A stretch of 64,000 nucleotides of DNA. Source: Sarcocystis neurona (Eukaryota; Apicomplexa; Conoidasida; Eucoccidiorida; Sarcocystidae). The position numbers and the translations under genes are program-made. The stretch lies in the NCBI GenBank assembly GCA_000727475.1, contig KL647292.1, forward strand, positions 682,541 to 746,540. The letters run 5' to 3'. This document shows positions 36,801-47,440 of the stretch, in pieces. Below the pieces are notes generated by a model. The model had not been told where the DNA came from and searched no databases. It was given only the letters and a program-made list of their open reading frames with translations. Position 1 is the first letter of the stretch. The number at the start of each line of letters is the position of its first letter.

Positions 36801-38407
36801 CACATGTATGTGTGTAATAGTAGCATCTCTATATCAGTAGTAGTACCACTCATAATTAGGCGGTCAACTATTTACTGTAGGAGAAAGCGACTGAAGAAGG
36901 GAGCGGAGAGTATGTGTGACACATTTCTTTAAGAGAAAGCGCTGTCTTCCTTTTCATGGGAGAAACGCGGACTTCTTCTGCTACCCGAAAATAGAGCAGC
37001 TTCCCGTTATTCGTTTCCCCTTTCATTGCCTCGTGGTCTCTTCTCTTCTCCCTCCGTCTGTCTCTCTGTGCCGGCTTCTCTCTGTTGTCGGACTCTCTTT
37101 TGTCACGTCTTTTCTCACCTTCCGCTTTTATCGTCTTCTTCGCTTTTTCCGTCGTCTTCTTCTTTTTCCTCTTGGCCGATTTCCGTCATCTGCTTCTCTT
37201 TTCTCCTCCTTTCTGCGGTGCGGATTTGCTTTTTTTCGCTCTCGCAGACGCACATGCAAATGACCGGCCGCCGCTTCAATCCGTCTTACAGCGAGCTCCT
37301 TCGCAGCCACATGGAAATTCTCGAGCAGCGAGGAGAGCACTGGTATGCTTCGCTTTCCGTTTTCTCCTCCTTTTCGGCCTGTTTGTCGACTTAGTTTTCT
37401 GCCTTTCCTTCACCTTTTTCTTTTCTTCGTCTTTGTCTTCCTCTCCTGCTGCTCTGTAACCCCCTTCTTTTCTGGTTCTACTTTCTCTATTATTCTACTA
37501 CTACTCCTTCCGCATCTTCTTCCCCTTCTTGGTCCTCTCCTTTTCTTGTTCTGTTGCCTCTACTTGCTGTCTTCTTCTTGTGCTCTATTTCCTTTGATCT
37601 GTTCTTCGTCTTTTCTACTTCTACCCGTCGTCCTCTCCTGTTCTGTGTAATTTTCTGCACTCTCCGGTTCCGTACATCTGATGGTTCACCCGTCCTCCGA
37701 TTCCCTCTCCGGTGCCTCTCTTCCCCTGCGCAGATTTATCGTCTGCCTTGTTGGCCTCTCTAGCTGTCCTTCGCCGTCCTTGCTGCCCTTGGCCCCCGTT
37801 TCACTCTACGTCCCGCACACCTTTTGTTTCTGCGCGCAGGGAAATTTTCTCCTTCTACTCTTCTTCTTCTTTCTCGTCCCCCTCTTCCTGCATGTTCTCT
37901 CGGCGTTGATTTTCTCGTTATGTCCTCTTTCTCCTACCCCGGTTTGTCACTGTTGCTTTTCTTGTCAGGCTCACAGCGCCGGGGGAGTGCGTGTCCCAGG
38001 CGTTTCTTCGCCGACTGCGCACGGATGATCCTGCGTATTCGCTTTACGTAGATTACTTCGAAGAGATGTATTCACGCTTTGCAGCAGCAGAGGAACTTTC
38101 GCCGGCGGCAGCAGTGCAGCAGCTGCAACAGATGCAGCCCGCCGTTTGCGAGGAGGAGCGTCTGTTTTCGCTGCTGCTACAGCAGCAAAGTGCTGCCAGT
38201 GACGCCACCCCCAGCAGCAGCAGCGAAGAAGCAGAGCAAGTGCGAACAGCTCCAGCAAGTCCGGAGGTGCAGGCGGCACTGCGACAGGGAACGCTGAAAA
38301 TCTTCAAGAAGGAGGGCCACCCGTCTCAAGTCGTCACGAGTCCTCAGACTATCCAGCAGTCCTTTGCTGAATTTCAGAAACAAGTAGGCGAGGAAAAAAG
38401 ACCTTAA
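24642..38407 (+). CDS. ATP synthase subunit d-like mitochondrial protein, seven supported exons, 5' end not found
   Basis: Exons: 24642-24890, 27918-28197, 30512-30732, 32769-32898, 34430-34786, 37248-37342 and 37969-38407 (TAA). All phases match, and together they give about 590 residues. The N-terminal part reads IKWTEWENRISHKGLVD then CLRNFYAAQSQLL. This resembles the IDWxYY..KAGLVDxF signature of F-type ATP synthase subunit d (peripheral stalk, matrix side of the inner mitochondrial membrane). Downstream segments (NPPVTRIDTNE, SDQYWQAFVEKHHFY, FDYMEQLPSWEFYDLH, FLEHMLYFLIRTGGDYRFF, NPSYSELLRSHMEILEQRGEHW, DDPAYSLYVDYFEEMY) form a long extension beyond canonical subunit d, which is about 160 residues. 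Enlarged ATP synthase subunits are known in this phylum. The exon model is strong; the product name rests on one short region. The start codon and any targeting peptide are missing. Confidence 0.8.
25090..25760. repeat. Degenerate minisatellite with a GGTTGCGTATTAGTACTTGTG-like unit
   Basis: Related blocks (GTTGCGTAT..TACTTCTGCTTATAT) recur near 25184, 25230, 25284, 25330, 25370, 25429, 25469 and 25673, separated by TATATA runs. The spacing is roughly 40-100 bp. It is intronic in the d-like gene. Confidence 0.65.
26190..27080. repeat. Degenerate minisatellite with a GTGTAGGTGTGATTATTTAACATATA-like unit
   Basis: Blocks combining TAGGTG or TAGATG with TTATTTAACATATA recur about every 55-75 bp, for example near 26310, 26440, 26575, 26660, 26730, 26810, 26870 and 26940. 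Copies are diverged. No coding sequence is supported. Intronic. Confidence 0.65.
27249..27362 (+). CDS. Possible cassette exon of the ATP synthase d-like gene
   Basis: This 114 bp block (38 codons) follows GTCGGCAG and ends AC|GTAGAA. It has phase 2 on both sides and could be inserted between exons 24890 and 27918 without changing frame. It reads VSLQQFAAFLKAAHLRSS and a basic KKTRTKLPRKERN tail. Direct joining of the flanking exons gives the better subunit d match, so this would be an optional or lineage-specific insertion, or chance. The acceptor has a poor pyrimidine tract. Confidence 0.3.
27918..28197 (+). CDS. Exon of the ATP synthase d-like gene
   Basis: Acceptor TTTTTTGTCGCAG, donor AATGAA|GTGAGG (phase 0). 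It encodes LRNFYAAQSQLLDAA, an Ala/Gly/Glu low-complexity stretch (GGGGG, KEEEEE), then QQGWQVYGDAVAACKKS and GARALWLCHRNPPVTRID. The low-complexity insert comes from a CAG/GGA run inside an otherwise ordinary exon. Confidence 0.88.
28201..30511 (+). other. Intron of the d-like gene: C+T-rich tracts and TATA repeats
   Basis: From GTGAGG at 28198 to TTTTCTAG at 30511. Pyrimidine-rich tracts occupy about 28210-28560, 29280-29620 and 29840-30510. TATA/TGTG repeats lie at about 28970-29060 and 29490-29530. Frames read from it are Ser/Leu/Phe-rich (plus) or Glu/Arg/Lys-rich (minus) and reflect composition. Confidence 0.8.
30512..30732 (+). CDS. Exon of the ATP synthase d-like gene
   Basis: Acceptor TTTCTTTTCTAG, donor CACAG|GTGAGAG (phase 2). 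It encodes WLDSDQYWQAFVEKHHFYSQ, YQPGAADPEAAEHRDAF, KAWHTRMQKFNERSDTP and LFDYMEQLPSWEFYDLH. It is rich in aromatic and charged residues and shows no repeats. This is the clearest ordinary coding exon of the middle region. Confidence 0.9.
31076..31735. repeat. CAG array interrupted by GTAATAG/GTAGTAG/GTTATAG, about 20-24 bp unit
   Basis: Units of the type (CAG)3-4CGTAATAG repeat about 30 times. Each unit carries TAA or TAG on the plus strand in one phase. On the minus strand the same units give Leu/Cys/Tyr/Ala frames of up to 179 codons, which are artefacts. The array is intronic (30733-32768). Confidence 0.9.
32160..32620. repeat. TGTATG/TATATG microsatellite
   Basis: Nearly pure GTATGTATATGTGTGTA-type sequence. 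It gives Tyr/Val/Cys-rich frames on plus and His/Thr/Ile-rich frames on minus. It is in the intron before exon 32769. Confidence 0.9.
32769..32898 (+). CDS. Exon of the ATP synthase d-like gene
   Basis: Acceptor GCCTCCTGCAG, donor TCAGTC|GTAAGC (phase 0). It encodes SAFLEHMLYFLIRTGGDYRF, FPQLPPWQWVAHIEQLRY and NVLSV. The first base completes an Arg codon begun in the previous exon. Confidence 0.88.
33240..33490. repeat. TGTATA microsatellite
   Basis: TATATA, GTGTGTA and ACACGT steps dominate. Intronic, with no coding support. Confidence 0.7.
33640..34425. repeat. CAG (first 80 bp) then CTG-rich array, intronic
   Basis: CAG units at about 33640-33730 are followed by about 650 bp of interrupted CTG repeats ending at the TTTCTGCGCAG acceptor at 34429. 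A Leu/Cys/Ala frame runs continuously into the next exon, so some of it could be coding if the acceptor is not used. The phase match of exon 34430 with 32898 favours intron. Confidence 0.8.
34430..34786 (+). CDS. Exon of the ATP synthase d-like gene
   Basis: Phase 0 at both ends (GCGCAG|GCG and TTG|GTGAGA), 119 codons. It encodes LQHLERERALDLLPLDIAHD, GEAAVQQLLQQEKRLYELL, NNFMFCCAPFIPAQSVAELQ, FSLGEDVHAVFYLP and a Gln run (QQQPQQQQQ) before LRPMQAFRRLL. Predicted helices and a short Gln insert, no transmembrane segment. Confidence 0.9.
34850..36480. repeat. Minisatellite with CAGTGCCCCAGTATATATAT unit, about 18 copies
   Basis: CAGTGCCCCAGTA and variants (CAGTTCCCCACTA, CAGTACCCTAGTA, CACTGCCCAAGTA) recur every 60-80 bp between about 34862 and 36270. 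They alternate with TATATA and GTGTGTATAGAAGTGT blocks. The array fills the intron between exons 34786 and 37248. Confidence 0.9.
36480..36830. repeat. TGTATG/TACGTA microsatellite
   Basis: TGTATG, TATGTA and GTGTGT steps without the CAGTGCCCC block of the preceding minisatellite. Intronic. Confidence 0.75.
36985..37247 (+). other. C+T-rich tract before exon 37248
   Basis: Pyrimidine-rich sequence ends in CGCTCTCGCAG at 37247. Similar sequence fills the next intron (37343-37968), which ends GCTTTTCTTGTCAG. Confidence 0.8.
37248..37342 (+). CDS. Exon of the ATP synthase d-like gene
   Basis: Acceptor TCGCAG, donor CACTG|GTATGC (phase 2). It encodes THMQMTGRRFNPSYSELLRS and HMEILEQRGEH. The split codon becomes Trp with the next exon. 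Confidence 0.85.
37969..38407 (+). CDS. Last exon of the ATP synthase d-like gene
   Basis: Acceptor CTTTTCTTGTCAG. It reads LTAPGECVSQAFLRRLRTDD, PAYSLYVDYFEEMYSRFAA, a Gln/Ala run (AAAVQQLQQMQ), a Ser/Glu stretch (SSSSEEAE) and GTLKIFKKEGHPSQVVT, and ends EEKRP then TAA at 38405-38407. The C-terminus is charged and probably flexible. Confidence 0.9.
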
Positions 38408-38563
38408 CCACCTTGCAGACCTGCTACTTGGGCTTGCCAAAAAAAGTCACCTACTCCTACGTCTGTCGAAAGTGCGCAGACACCACCCCACGGCCACGAC
38501 ACACAGGCGCAAGAGATGAGAAGCTGTGAGGGGTTGCAGAGCTCTCCGAGAGTCGCTGTCCTG

Positions 38564-38742
38564 AGGTGTACGTACACCTCAAATTCACGTCTGCCAAACA
38601 GCTGCTTCACAACAGGCATGTGGGCAGTGCACACACACACACATACACACAAACACACACATATACACACACACATATACACACACACACACACATATAC
38701 ACACACATATACACACACACATATACACACACACACATATAT

Positions 38743-38791
<49 letters not shown>

Positions 38792-39881
38792 CACTAGACT
38801 GGTGCGCGGTTCGCAGAGTTGGGCGGCGAGGGTTGTTCTCGACACGTCTGAGATGTGTGTACACAGCAGCGTCGTCGCTAGCGACTGGTACGTGGTGCAC
38901 TTTTGAAAAACGCTGTCCACCTGTTTGGACACCGGATTGAGTCCTCTAGATTCTGCCACACAATGCACGCCGCTCATCTCTCTGTGCTTCGCAGATGTGC
39001 GTGTGCGTCGCTGAAGTGTACGTACACTGCATTCGCGCATCGGCATTCTCCTGTTTTACTTGTACGCTATAGCGTTGTATCTGTGCTGCGAGTTCCAGCG
39101 CCCACTGTCGAGTCGGCTGTACACAAACCCGAAGTGTACGTACACCGCGAAGGTGTCTGTGTACATCAAATCTGAAGAAGTGTGTCGGTCGTGCAGAATC
39201 GCCTCCGAAGTGCAGAGATGGACGGACACTGCAGCGAGCGCTCCCCTCTTCGTCTTTTTGACGTTTTCACCTCTCCGTATCTGTCCCAACCTGCGCTTCT
39301 GGTCGTCATCCTCTCTTCAAAAAACACTCACGCCCATACACACGTCAAGACAGCTAATGGACAAGTATTCGTGTGTATACATCCTCTAGCAGTTATAACA
39401 AATTATACATATATATGTGCATATATGTATGTCTGTGTGTGTACACACACAGACATACGCCCGTGTCTGTATGTGACACTGCGCACTTAGCGACGACCAT
39501 GTGCTTCGCGTCGCTGAAACAGAGAGATGTTTGGTGTGTACGTACACCGCATGGGGCCTGAGCATCCTGGCTAGAAGTGCATCGAGATCTACGTCACCGG
39601 CACGGGTGCACATGCGTTGAGAAGGTGTCTGTGCATCGCAGAGGACACATTGGGCGGTGTCTGTACACCTGAGATGTGTGTGCTGCGTAGTTGTGTGAGG
39701 TGTCAGTGTCTACGTAGTTGCAGAGCTGTCGATCTACGTCAGCGTAAATAAACAGCGCGACGCTGCTCACAGTCTTTCCGAAACTGGCTGCAATTCACTG
39801 CTGCTGATGTGTGCGTACACTGCAGACGTAGGCGTTTGCTGGTGGCTGCGAGGCGTAGACGCCCGGGGTGTACGTACACCG
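38564..39881. promoter_or_regulatory. Second cluster of TGTACGTACA palindromes
   Basis: Dyads occur at 38564-38579 (AGGTGTACGTACACCT, perfect), 38854-38865, 39015-39028 (AGTGTACGTACACT, perfect), 39133-39146, 39533-39548, about 39656, about 39807 and 39867-39880 (GGTGTACGTACACC, perfect). Two copies share an upstream GTCGCTGAA. The cluster begins about 160 bp after the stop codon of the d-like gene. Function unknown. Confidence 0.6.
38629..38796. repeat. (ACACACATATAC)n microsatellite
   Basis: Almost perfect ACAC/ATAC array. It gives His/Thr frames on plus and Cys/Val frames on minus, all artefacts. Confidence 0.95.
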
Positions 39882-41740
39882 CAGAACTGTGTGTGCGCTG
39901 CAGAGGTGTGACTTGTCGCGTACGTAGGGGGGATACAGTCGTCTGCAGTACCTTCGTCCCGCGTCAAAATTCCCGTTATAAGTTACCTGAAGAGTTTCTC
40001 TTCTCCTCTCAGTATATCTTCTCGTCGTCTGCTAGTATATTTACCGGAGCCCCGAGACATGCAGGCGTCACGCACGTGTATCTATAAACGTCGGTGTCCA
40101 CATGAGAAGTGACTGTGTCCATCTAGGTGGGCAGGAGGGCGAGGTGTCCACGTGCATGAATATATCAATATACGTATTTAGTCGTGTCTGCAGAAAGGGA
40201 TATACCAGCTTTCGTACGAGTATAAACAAGTGTACGCATGGGTAGACGTCGCACCGCATAGCAGGACGCGCCAGTCTATCGGGATGGCAGTCTACCGGGA
40301 TGCGTAGACATGTGTACCTGCATGCACATGTAGGCAGGACGGGACTAAAGAGTTAACACATGCATAATTCGTATATGTGCATTTCTCTGGATATCTTTGT
40401 CACTCTGTTCGCCTATACCCGTGCACATGTGTGTGCGTGTGGATCCACAGAAAACAGATAAGACACCCCCTCCACCACCGGTGAACAGACGTGATGCCCT
40501 CTGTACACATATATACGTACGTGCCCGCTTGTTCAATCGTGAGTTGCTGCGGAAAATACAGGTGCAAGTATGTGTATGTGCTGGCTTGCCAATTTCTGTC
40601 ATTCTGCTGTTCCTGTGTGCAGTGCGACGAAGTGTCTGAGTTGCTGAAAGGCGGCTCAAAGTGAGAGTCCTCGCCCACTTTGCAGCAGACACTCAAAAAA
40701 GACAGCGCCCGCGCACATGCATGCAGAGAAGCGTCTGTGGGGCTAGAAGTCTGGCTTTGTGACACAGGCTTCACGTACGTACCAGTAAAGAACTGTCCCA
40801 GGGCACACCGGGATAGTCCCCGAAGTAAAGTTGATTTTTTTGCGAATGTGTTGCAAAAGTGTGTGAGCGCACGTGCGTATAACTCTTCGGCTTTGGCGCA
40901 CGCTCGTTACTGCCTGATGTGTACAGGTGTATACAGGGCTCTACATCTGTCAGGTGGCCTGCCACGCATGCAGATATATGTATATACATATAAGTAATTG
41001 TGTGGATGTCTGTGGAGAACCGTAAACTGGACTGCGTTACTGGGTTATCGAGTCTGATGAATAGATGTGTACACGTACCAGAGACGTGTGTGTGTGTGTA
41101 TCTAGGTGTGCAGTGTCTCGCTCTTTGTCTTTCCCCGTATATCTGTAGTATGTATAAGTGCGTGCACAAACCTAGCCAAATCTGTCTCTGTCTGTGTATC
41201 TGCTACTTTCTACATGTCACTTGACGTGCGCAACTACGCAGTGATAAGTGAGGCACGCGTAGACGCATGCATCTGTACGCACCTGGTGACTGGCTAGTTC
41301 AGGAGGATGTGGAAAGGCCACAAACACTGACTGGCGTGACCGTCTCCGGGTGTACGTACACCCCGTGGGGCATGTGTACAAGTGTGTGTACACAGCACGT
41401 ACCTCTGAATCTGCCCTCAGATTCACTGTCCTGCGGCTGACGCCTGAAGAGGCACGTGAATATTTTTAACAAGAAACCATCGCAGGGACCTCCTTCACAG
41501 AGGAACACTAGTATGCATATAGGTACAGAGAAAGATAGAGAGGGGAAGAAAAAGAGGAGGAAGGCACCCACAGAAAAGATAGAGACACACGGACATTACA
41601 CGGTGCACGTCTTCCTACGTAAAAGCATCTGGTAATGGGATGCGCACCAGCATATATATATATATACATATGTATATATATCCTATTATATGTATGTGTG
41701 CATGTATTCGTATGCACCCACACATATATATATAATAGTC
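39882..41740. other. No recognisable gene
   Basis: Mixed sequence with scattered TGTA/ATAT steps. One perfect palindrome GGGTGTACGTACACCC lies at 41348-41363. Open frames of 90-132 codons occur on both strands without a recognisable family or splice pattern. Confidence 0.5.
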
Positions 41741-44200
41741 TTGCGGCTAGGATAACTCCGAGAATTCCGGCTACGAGCGCCACGAGAAGCGCTGGTGCGA
41801 TGACAAAAACTCCTGGAACTTCTCATTTATGAATGACCATACGAATTTCTACAGAAGTGCTCCTAAAGATCGCCCCACGCGCTACTGTAGGCGTTCGGCG
41901 TTATTATTTCTATAACAATATATCTGTGTGCGTATGTATGGGATTCCGACTATATTAGGTATCTCCTTTGACCTAATCGCACGAAGGCTGCTGTAAAAAT
42001 GACTGTGAATGACGCTACTATCGTCATGACAGTCGCTGCCGTCATATATGAAAGTATCCCTAGGCATGTATCTATAATTATAACATGACTGTCAGTACAA
42101 CAAGAAGTGCCTACGATTGCCCAGCGTCTTACTTTTAAGATGACTGCTAGGATGACTAGGAGTGCCGAGGATTACCCAACATCTTCCTGTCTCTCTCTGT
42201 ATATATGTACAGGTATGTGTACAGTAGCCGCCACCACACGTGGAAGTATCCCTGTGTATATAGCTATAATTATAATATGACTGTTGGTGTGACCCTGGAG
42301 TGCCTACGATTACCCAGCATCTTCCTGTTTCTCTCTCTCCCTATATATACATACATATATGTACAGCTATTGTACAGTAGCTGCCACCGTACGTGGGAGT
42401 ATCCCTGTGTATATACCTATGATTATTATATGACTGCTAGTATGACTAAGAGTGCCTACGACTACCCACCATCTGCCTCTATATGCATGTGTATAGATAT
42501 GTATTCCAGCTATTGCGTAGCTACTTCTGTCGGTAGACGGACGATTATCAGGACAAAGAGATGTCACTGATTCTTACTTTCACTGGTGGTGATGTCCTCA
42601 CATCTTCATTATATACTTGTCACCACCGTACCCACCTCACTATCTGCCACAAAATGCCTTTGTCAGAGCTAAACAGAAGTCCAACAAAATCTCATTGCTA
42701 AAGTAGTAGCCAGTATGTCTGTAGACCTTTGGGAATGAGTAAAGCTACATATGATCAGATGCATGCAGACGTGCAGCGGTGACTACACACGTGAGGGTTC
42801 ACCAGCTAGATGTGAAAAAGACACATCGCGTAGGCGTGCCTGTGAGGGATGAATGTACACTGGAATACAAATTTACATTTTGGCAGTACTTCGGCAGTGG
42901 AGACAATTGGCTTCGAAGTTTTCCGACGTGCTGCCCAGGGTCACACCATAGACACTGGCGTGAGACCAAACAGGCAGGTATGCCCCTGCCGTCGGCAGCT
43001 GAATGTCTCAGGAAATACGGATAAGTCGCTGGAGTCAACAGACACATTGCATAATTGTATACATTATTATCTCTATATAAACAGATGTGACTGACTCTTA
43101 TCATCACTAGTGGTGAGTGCTTACATGATCATTATGTGTCTGTTACCACCCTACCTACGACAATATCTGTCACAACATATTACTGCATCATTAATACAAC
43201 AGCAACAAGTACTACTGGTAGTCCATGAATAGGTGTATCGATATATGACGATGATTCTCAGGATACACGTGTCCTATGATTATGCGTAGCCTTCTGCTGT
43301 ACGACTTTACATCTTCTAATATAAATGTAAATACACGGATACTGTACCTATATATACTTGTGACGATGCTAATTAGTGTAAATACAAGGATGAGTGTCAC
43401 TTTGATTACACGTACGCTTACCACTACTCGTACTACTACTACGACTCCTGTAGCTGTGTCTCTGTTTCCTTCTTTATGCGTGTGTCGATTACTCTAAGCA
43501 TTATACCATATAATGGTGAATCGTTGTGCAAATGCTAGAACTAGAAGTGAGTTTATAATCCCCGTATCAATACTACTGTAGCTGTTTCCCTGTTTCTCTT
43601 TGCTCGTAACGATTAGTGCCACATTATCTAGCGACAAATCCTTGTACGTACGCGAGCACTAGGAGAGAAATACGCTTCTGGCTGACAACTATAATTCGTG
43701 TCACTACGCTCACGCCGGTGAGTTCTCTCCTTCGAGACGCGAGCGCATCTACCACTCCTGCAGGGGTGGGAGTTGTACCGGTTGAGCCCTGTCTCCATTG
43801 CATTGCGCAGTGCTGCTCGGAGTGCCTCAGTTACTTCTCTAGTCAGCTACCTTTACGCGCTCCTTGTTCATGTGGACACACACACACGCACGCACACACA
43901 CACACACACACACATATCCATACATATACACACTCGCAGCTACGCCCCTGTGACAAAACCCAAACAGAGGCTACTGCGACGACGCGTTCGGGGCAGTGCT
44001 ATTACTGGTGCTTACCATACAAGAAACGTTATAGCCCGCCCGCTGCTGCTACTCTCATTAACACTGTTGTTCGTGCCACTAGTTCTCCTCCTCGTCTTTC
44101 TTCTTGTGGATGACTAGGACATAATGATTACTTCTTTCTCGTCCGTGACACCAGTCCTAGTCCTCTTCGTCCTTCTCCTTTTACTTCTGCTGGACTACCG
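41740..44200. repeat. Region of diverged tandem and dispersed repeats
   Basis: A unit of about 127 bp containing GACTGCTAGTATGACTAAGAG, TGCCTACGATTACCCAGCAT, TCTCTCTCTATATATGTACAG and GCCACC..ACGTGG is repeated about 3.5 times between 42060 and 42490. A second pair of related blocks of about 90 bp lies at about 42563-42650 and 43083-43172 (ACTGACTCTTA..CACTAGTGGTGA..CACCACCCTACC). Further weak relatives (GACTAGG, ACTACTACTACGACT) run to 44.2 kb. A CACA run is at 43875-43915. No coding support. Confidence 0.75.
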
Positions 44201-45190
44201 TAACTACGCAAAAATTAGTCGTTTTCTCTCGTTCGTGCACTCCCCCACCCCTAGTTGCGCGCTAGGGACGGCTCCGACTACGCAAATCCGACAGAGATGC
44301 CGGCCTCGTTGCCGGACGTGTCTCGTGGGGCAAAATGGAGAAGACGTGACATGCAGAGAAAAATGAAGCCCTCTATCGGTTAAAGTGAAACAAATTAAGA
44401 ATTGCAGAACACCCTGTCCTCGGATAGGACGCGGGCTAGTATAGTGCACGACATCAAGCATCCGTGGAAAGAATGTAGCTGCAGTGAAAAGAGAAGCCTG
44501 CCGATGGTCCTCACGACTTCCACCGGTACGGCAGAAAAGTAGTCGGACCCTCCCCACCTGATAAAGAAGAAGTCTTAAAGTGCTATAGAATACAGGTCGG
44601 GGAGATGAACAACGCGGATCGCGGGGTGTTGCAGTAAGCGATTTCTTTTAGCTTTTGAAGAGACTCTCTCCCTCTCACTGTCTCTGTGTCTGTCTAGGGA
44701 TATATTCTCATTAAGACTTCAATATGAGTGGTCACGTGTATATATATATATATGTCTATATATTTATATAGCAATCGGTCTGTATAGGCGCGTGTACGTC
44801 TAGGTATATTGTCTTGATGCGTGCACTCATGTGAGTACATACGCGTATATATTTACTCAGATATATATATATATATATATATATATATCTTTAAGTGTAC
44901 ACGTACTAATGGATCTGCCTGTACATAGACGCACGTAGACGCACACGTATGCTTCCTCGTAAGCATACATGTTTGGAGATGTGTAAGTACACGAGTTTAC
45001 GTGAGCCTACACGCACGTGTACAAGTGTGAATATTTATACACATATATATATATATATATGTATAAATAGGTACACAAGTACACATGCGTGCCACGCGTG
45101 TACTTGAAGAAAGGACTCTCACGCGTGTGTAGGTAAGAGGGATCCAGTAGCGGTAGGCGCACGTAGCTGAACAGGTTTAGACAGCACGGT
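44200..45190. repeat. Mostly simple sequence: TATA/TGTA blocks
   Basis: TATATA runs occur near 44738-44770, 44855-44890 and 45040-45065. The left part (44200-44690) is mixed sequence with open frames of about 115 codons on minus and no recognisable product. Confidence 0.6.
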
Positions 45191-47440
45191 TGTGTGTTGG
45201 GAAGAGGCGAGAGGCTGTACGTTGTCTGCTCACGAAGGGAAATATTGTGAAGACTGTGTAACACACACTTTCACAACAACTAGTGGTGGTGGATTCTTCG
45301 TGATGTTCCAGTATGCCCCCTCGGACGAAGATTACGCACTCTGTGCCACAAACAAAGGAGTTCTGTACTTGGTAATAACTCATTTTGAGAGTTTACCTCT
45401 AGCTTATGTATATATCTATCTGCACATATATGTACATGAATACCTCTCTCTCTCTTCTCTCTCTCACTCTATCTACATACACATGTGTCACATGTACAGT
45501 ATAAATAGGTGTCTACACGAGGAAGACCATATACTGCCCCCTCACCAAGGATTCTCTCGGTTAAATCGACTGGCCTTTCTCCCCGGTCATCCGTGTAGAT
45601 GCAATGTACAGTCTGTTGAAAAGGAGTTGCTCATGTTTTCAATGTACTCTTGAATTTGGCGATTAGGCGTAGGACGCAAGAGATTTTTCAAGTTCATGCA
45701 GAAAAAAGTTTTTTGGTAGTGTTGATTAAATCAGACGTTCTATGAAGAATAAGTTTCACCTGCCTAGGACGTAGTAGCCATAAGTGCGTATACCGACGTA
45801 CCCACATGAAAGTACAGCGACGTCTGCACTGACAACTTCCCTCCTCTGCACTTCTCAGTATAAAGGTGTATGCAGAATTATTTATTCCGTACTCGCTGCA
45901 TGTACAAATGTGGGCACATAGATACACAAGTACGGCCTAAAGAACGCGGAATGTGCGTGTTCAGAAGAAACATTCTTGCACGTTGTATAAGAACGTAGTC
46001 ACAAAGACAAGCTCCCAGAGACTCGGAGACATCTCGACTTCCGCAGCAATTATACAAGGGGGAGTGCGTATACCGGAGTAGCAATCGTACGTACTGCGAC
46101 GTGCCTTAAATATCCAGTGTTATCCGTGCTTCTCCACTTTTGTTCATATCAGGAGGATCCCCGGGCACACACACATACACATACTTATATACAACTACGC
46201 ACTTGTCGGCGTGCGTCCACTTGTGCACTCCCTCGCATCTGTGTGGAATTCACAGTCTTGAGGAGGGTGTCCTAAAAAAATTCATACAGAACACGCAGAC
46301 TCCTTCACAGTCGCAGGCACGGGGCCACTAGCAGAGCTATACTCACGTGCATACAGTCTCGAGAACAACTGTGATTTCTTGGCATTACGCGAGTCCGTTC
46401 AACGTGTTCTACTTCACACGGACGTCCTCGACAGCGGACCTCTCACAGTTGTTTCACCTGTGCGTTTGCAGTATTTCTCTGGATACGTCTACTTCATCTT
46501 GACTCTTCGGGAAAGGAGAGTACAAGAGTACAACGTCTTGATTGCGCACGGGGTCTTCGTTAATTGGTGTGTGTATATCATGGGTGCTTACGATCGCCCG
46601 CTGCAGGAATTTCCCATCCGCTTCTTTCAACCTTGCCGTGCTTACACGGAAACGGTATTCTAAAGTCTTTCATGGAGCGTAAAGTGTGAATATCTAGTCT
46701 TTTATTATATACATGTCAGAATACGTATCCACATGTATGTACGTATCCTTGACGCGCTGAGCTTTCGGCCCCTCGCCGTCTCCTCGGATATTACGTACAC
46801 ACGAGTACATGCAAAGACATCATGCAATCCCCTTGATTATTGGGAGTGCGCTCTATACCATACGTACATAAGAACAGAGGATACCGATTTCCAGGCGTTA
46901 AGTGCGTGCGACATCGTTCTCTTTCTTTTTTCCTTTCTCTCTCTCCCTCTGTATATATACACATGTATGTGTGCGTCCATGTAACGAACTAGAATTCAGA
47001 GGCTGTGGAAATCGGTCAAAGTTTGTGTCACTATATGCAAATGCACACGTGGGCAGGGAGGACAGGGTGGGAGGCAATGTTGTTCGGGAATCAGATATAT
47101 ATGAAATTCTTGTAACTTGTGCATACGTGTGAAGAGTTGAACACACAAGAGAACGCTGTCTTTCTAAGAATGGTACATCTCTGCAAAATTTCGTGCAGCA
47201 GGTGAGAGAGGATGTCTATTCCTGTCGACTAATTGTCTACACTCGAGTAAATATATACATATATATATATATATGCATACATGTGTAGTCCTATTTACAC
47301 ACATAAAAAAACGCATACGGGTAGGCGGTTTATATTCTGAAATATCGGACTGTTGTGTCAACGTTCGGCATGTCTGGGCAACAGCAGAATTGAGAAAATT
47401 TTTTCTTCCCTTTCCAGTGCACACGGACGTAGAGATATGC
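45191..47440. other. No confident gene; two weak plus-strand candidates
   Basis: A frame at about 45290-45375 reads FVMFQYAPSDEDYALCATN and ends at a possible donor TTG|GTAATA. A frame at 46376-46663 of 95 codons reads TVVSPVRLQYFSGYVYFIL and VQEYNVLIAHGVFVNW to a TAA stop. Both have ordinary composition but no recognised family, and the minus strand of the second is also open. TATA repeats occur at 47245-47275. Confidence 0.25.

Noticed and set aside
38629..38796. His/Thr-rich proteins on both strands
   Set aside because: Pure ACAC/ATAC microsatellite.
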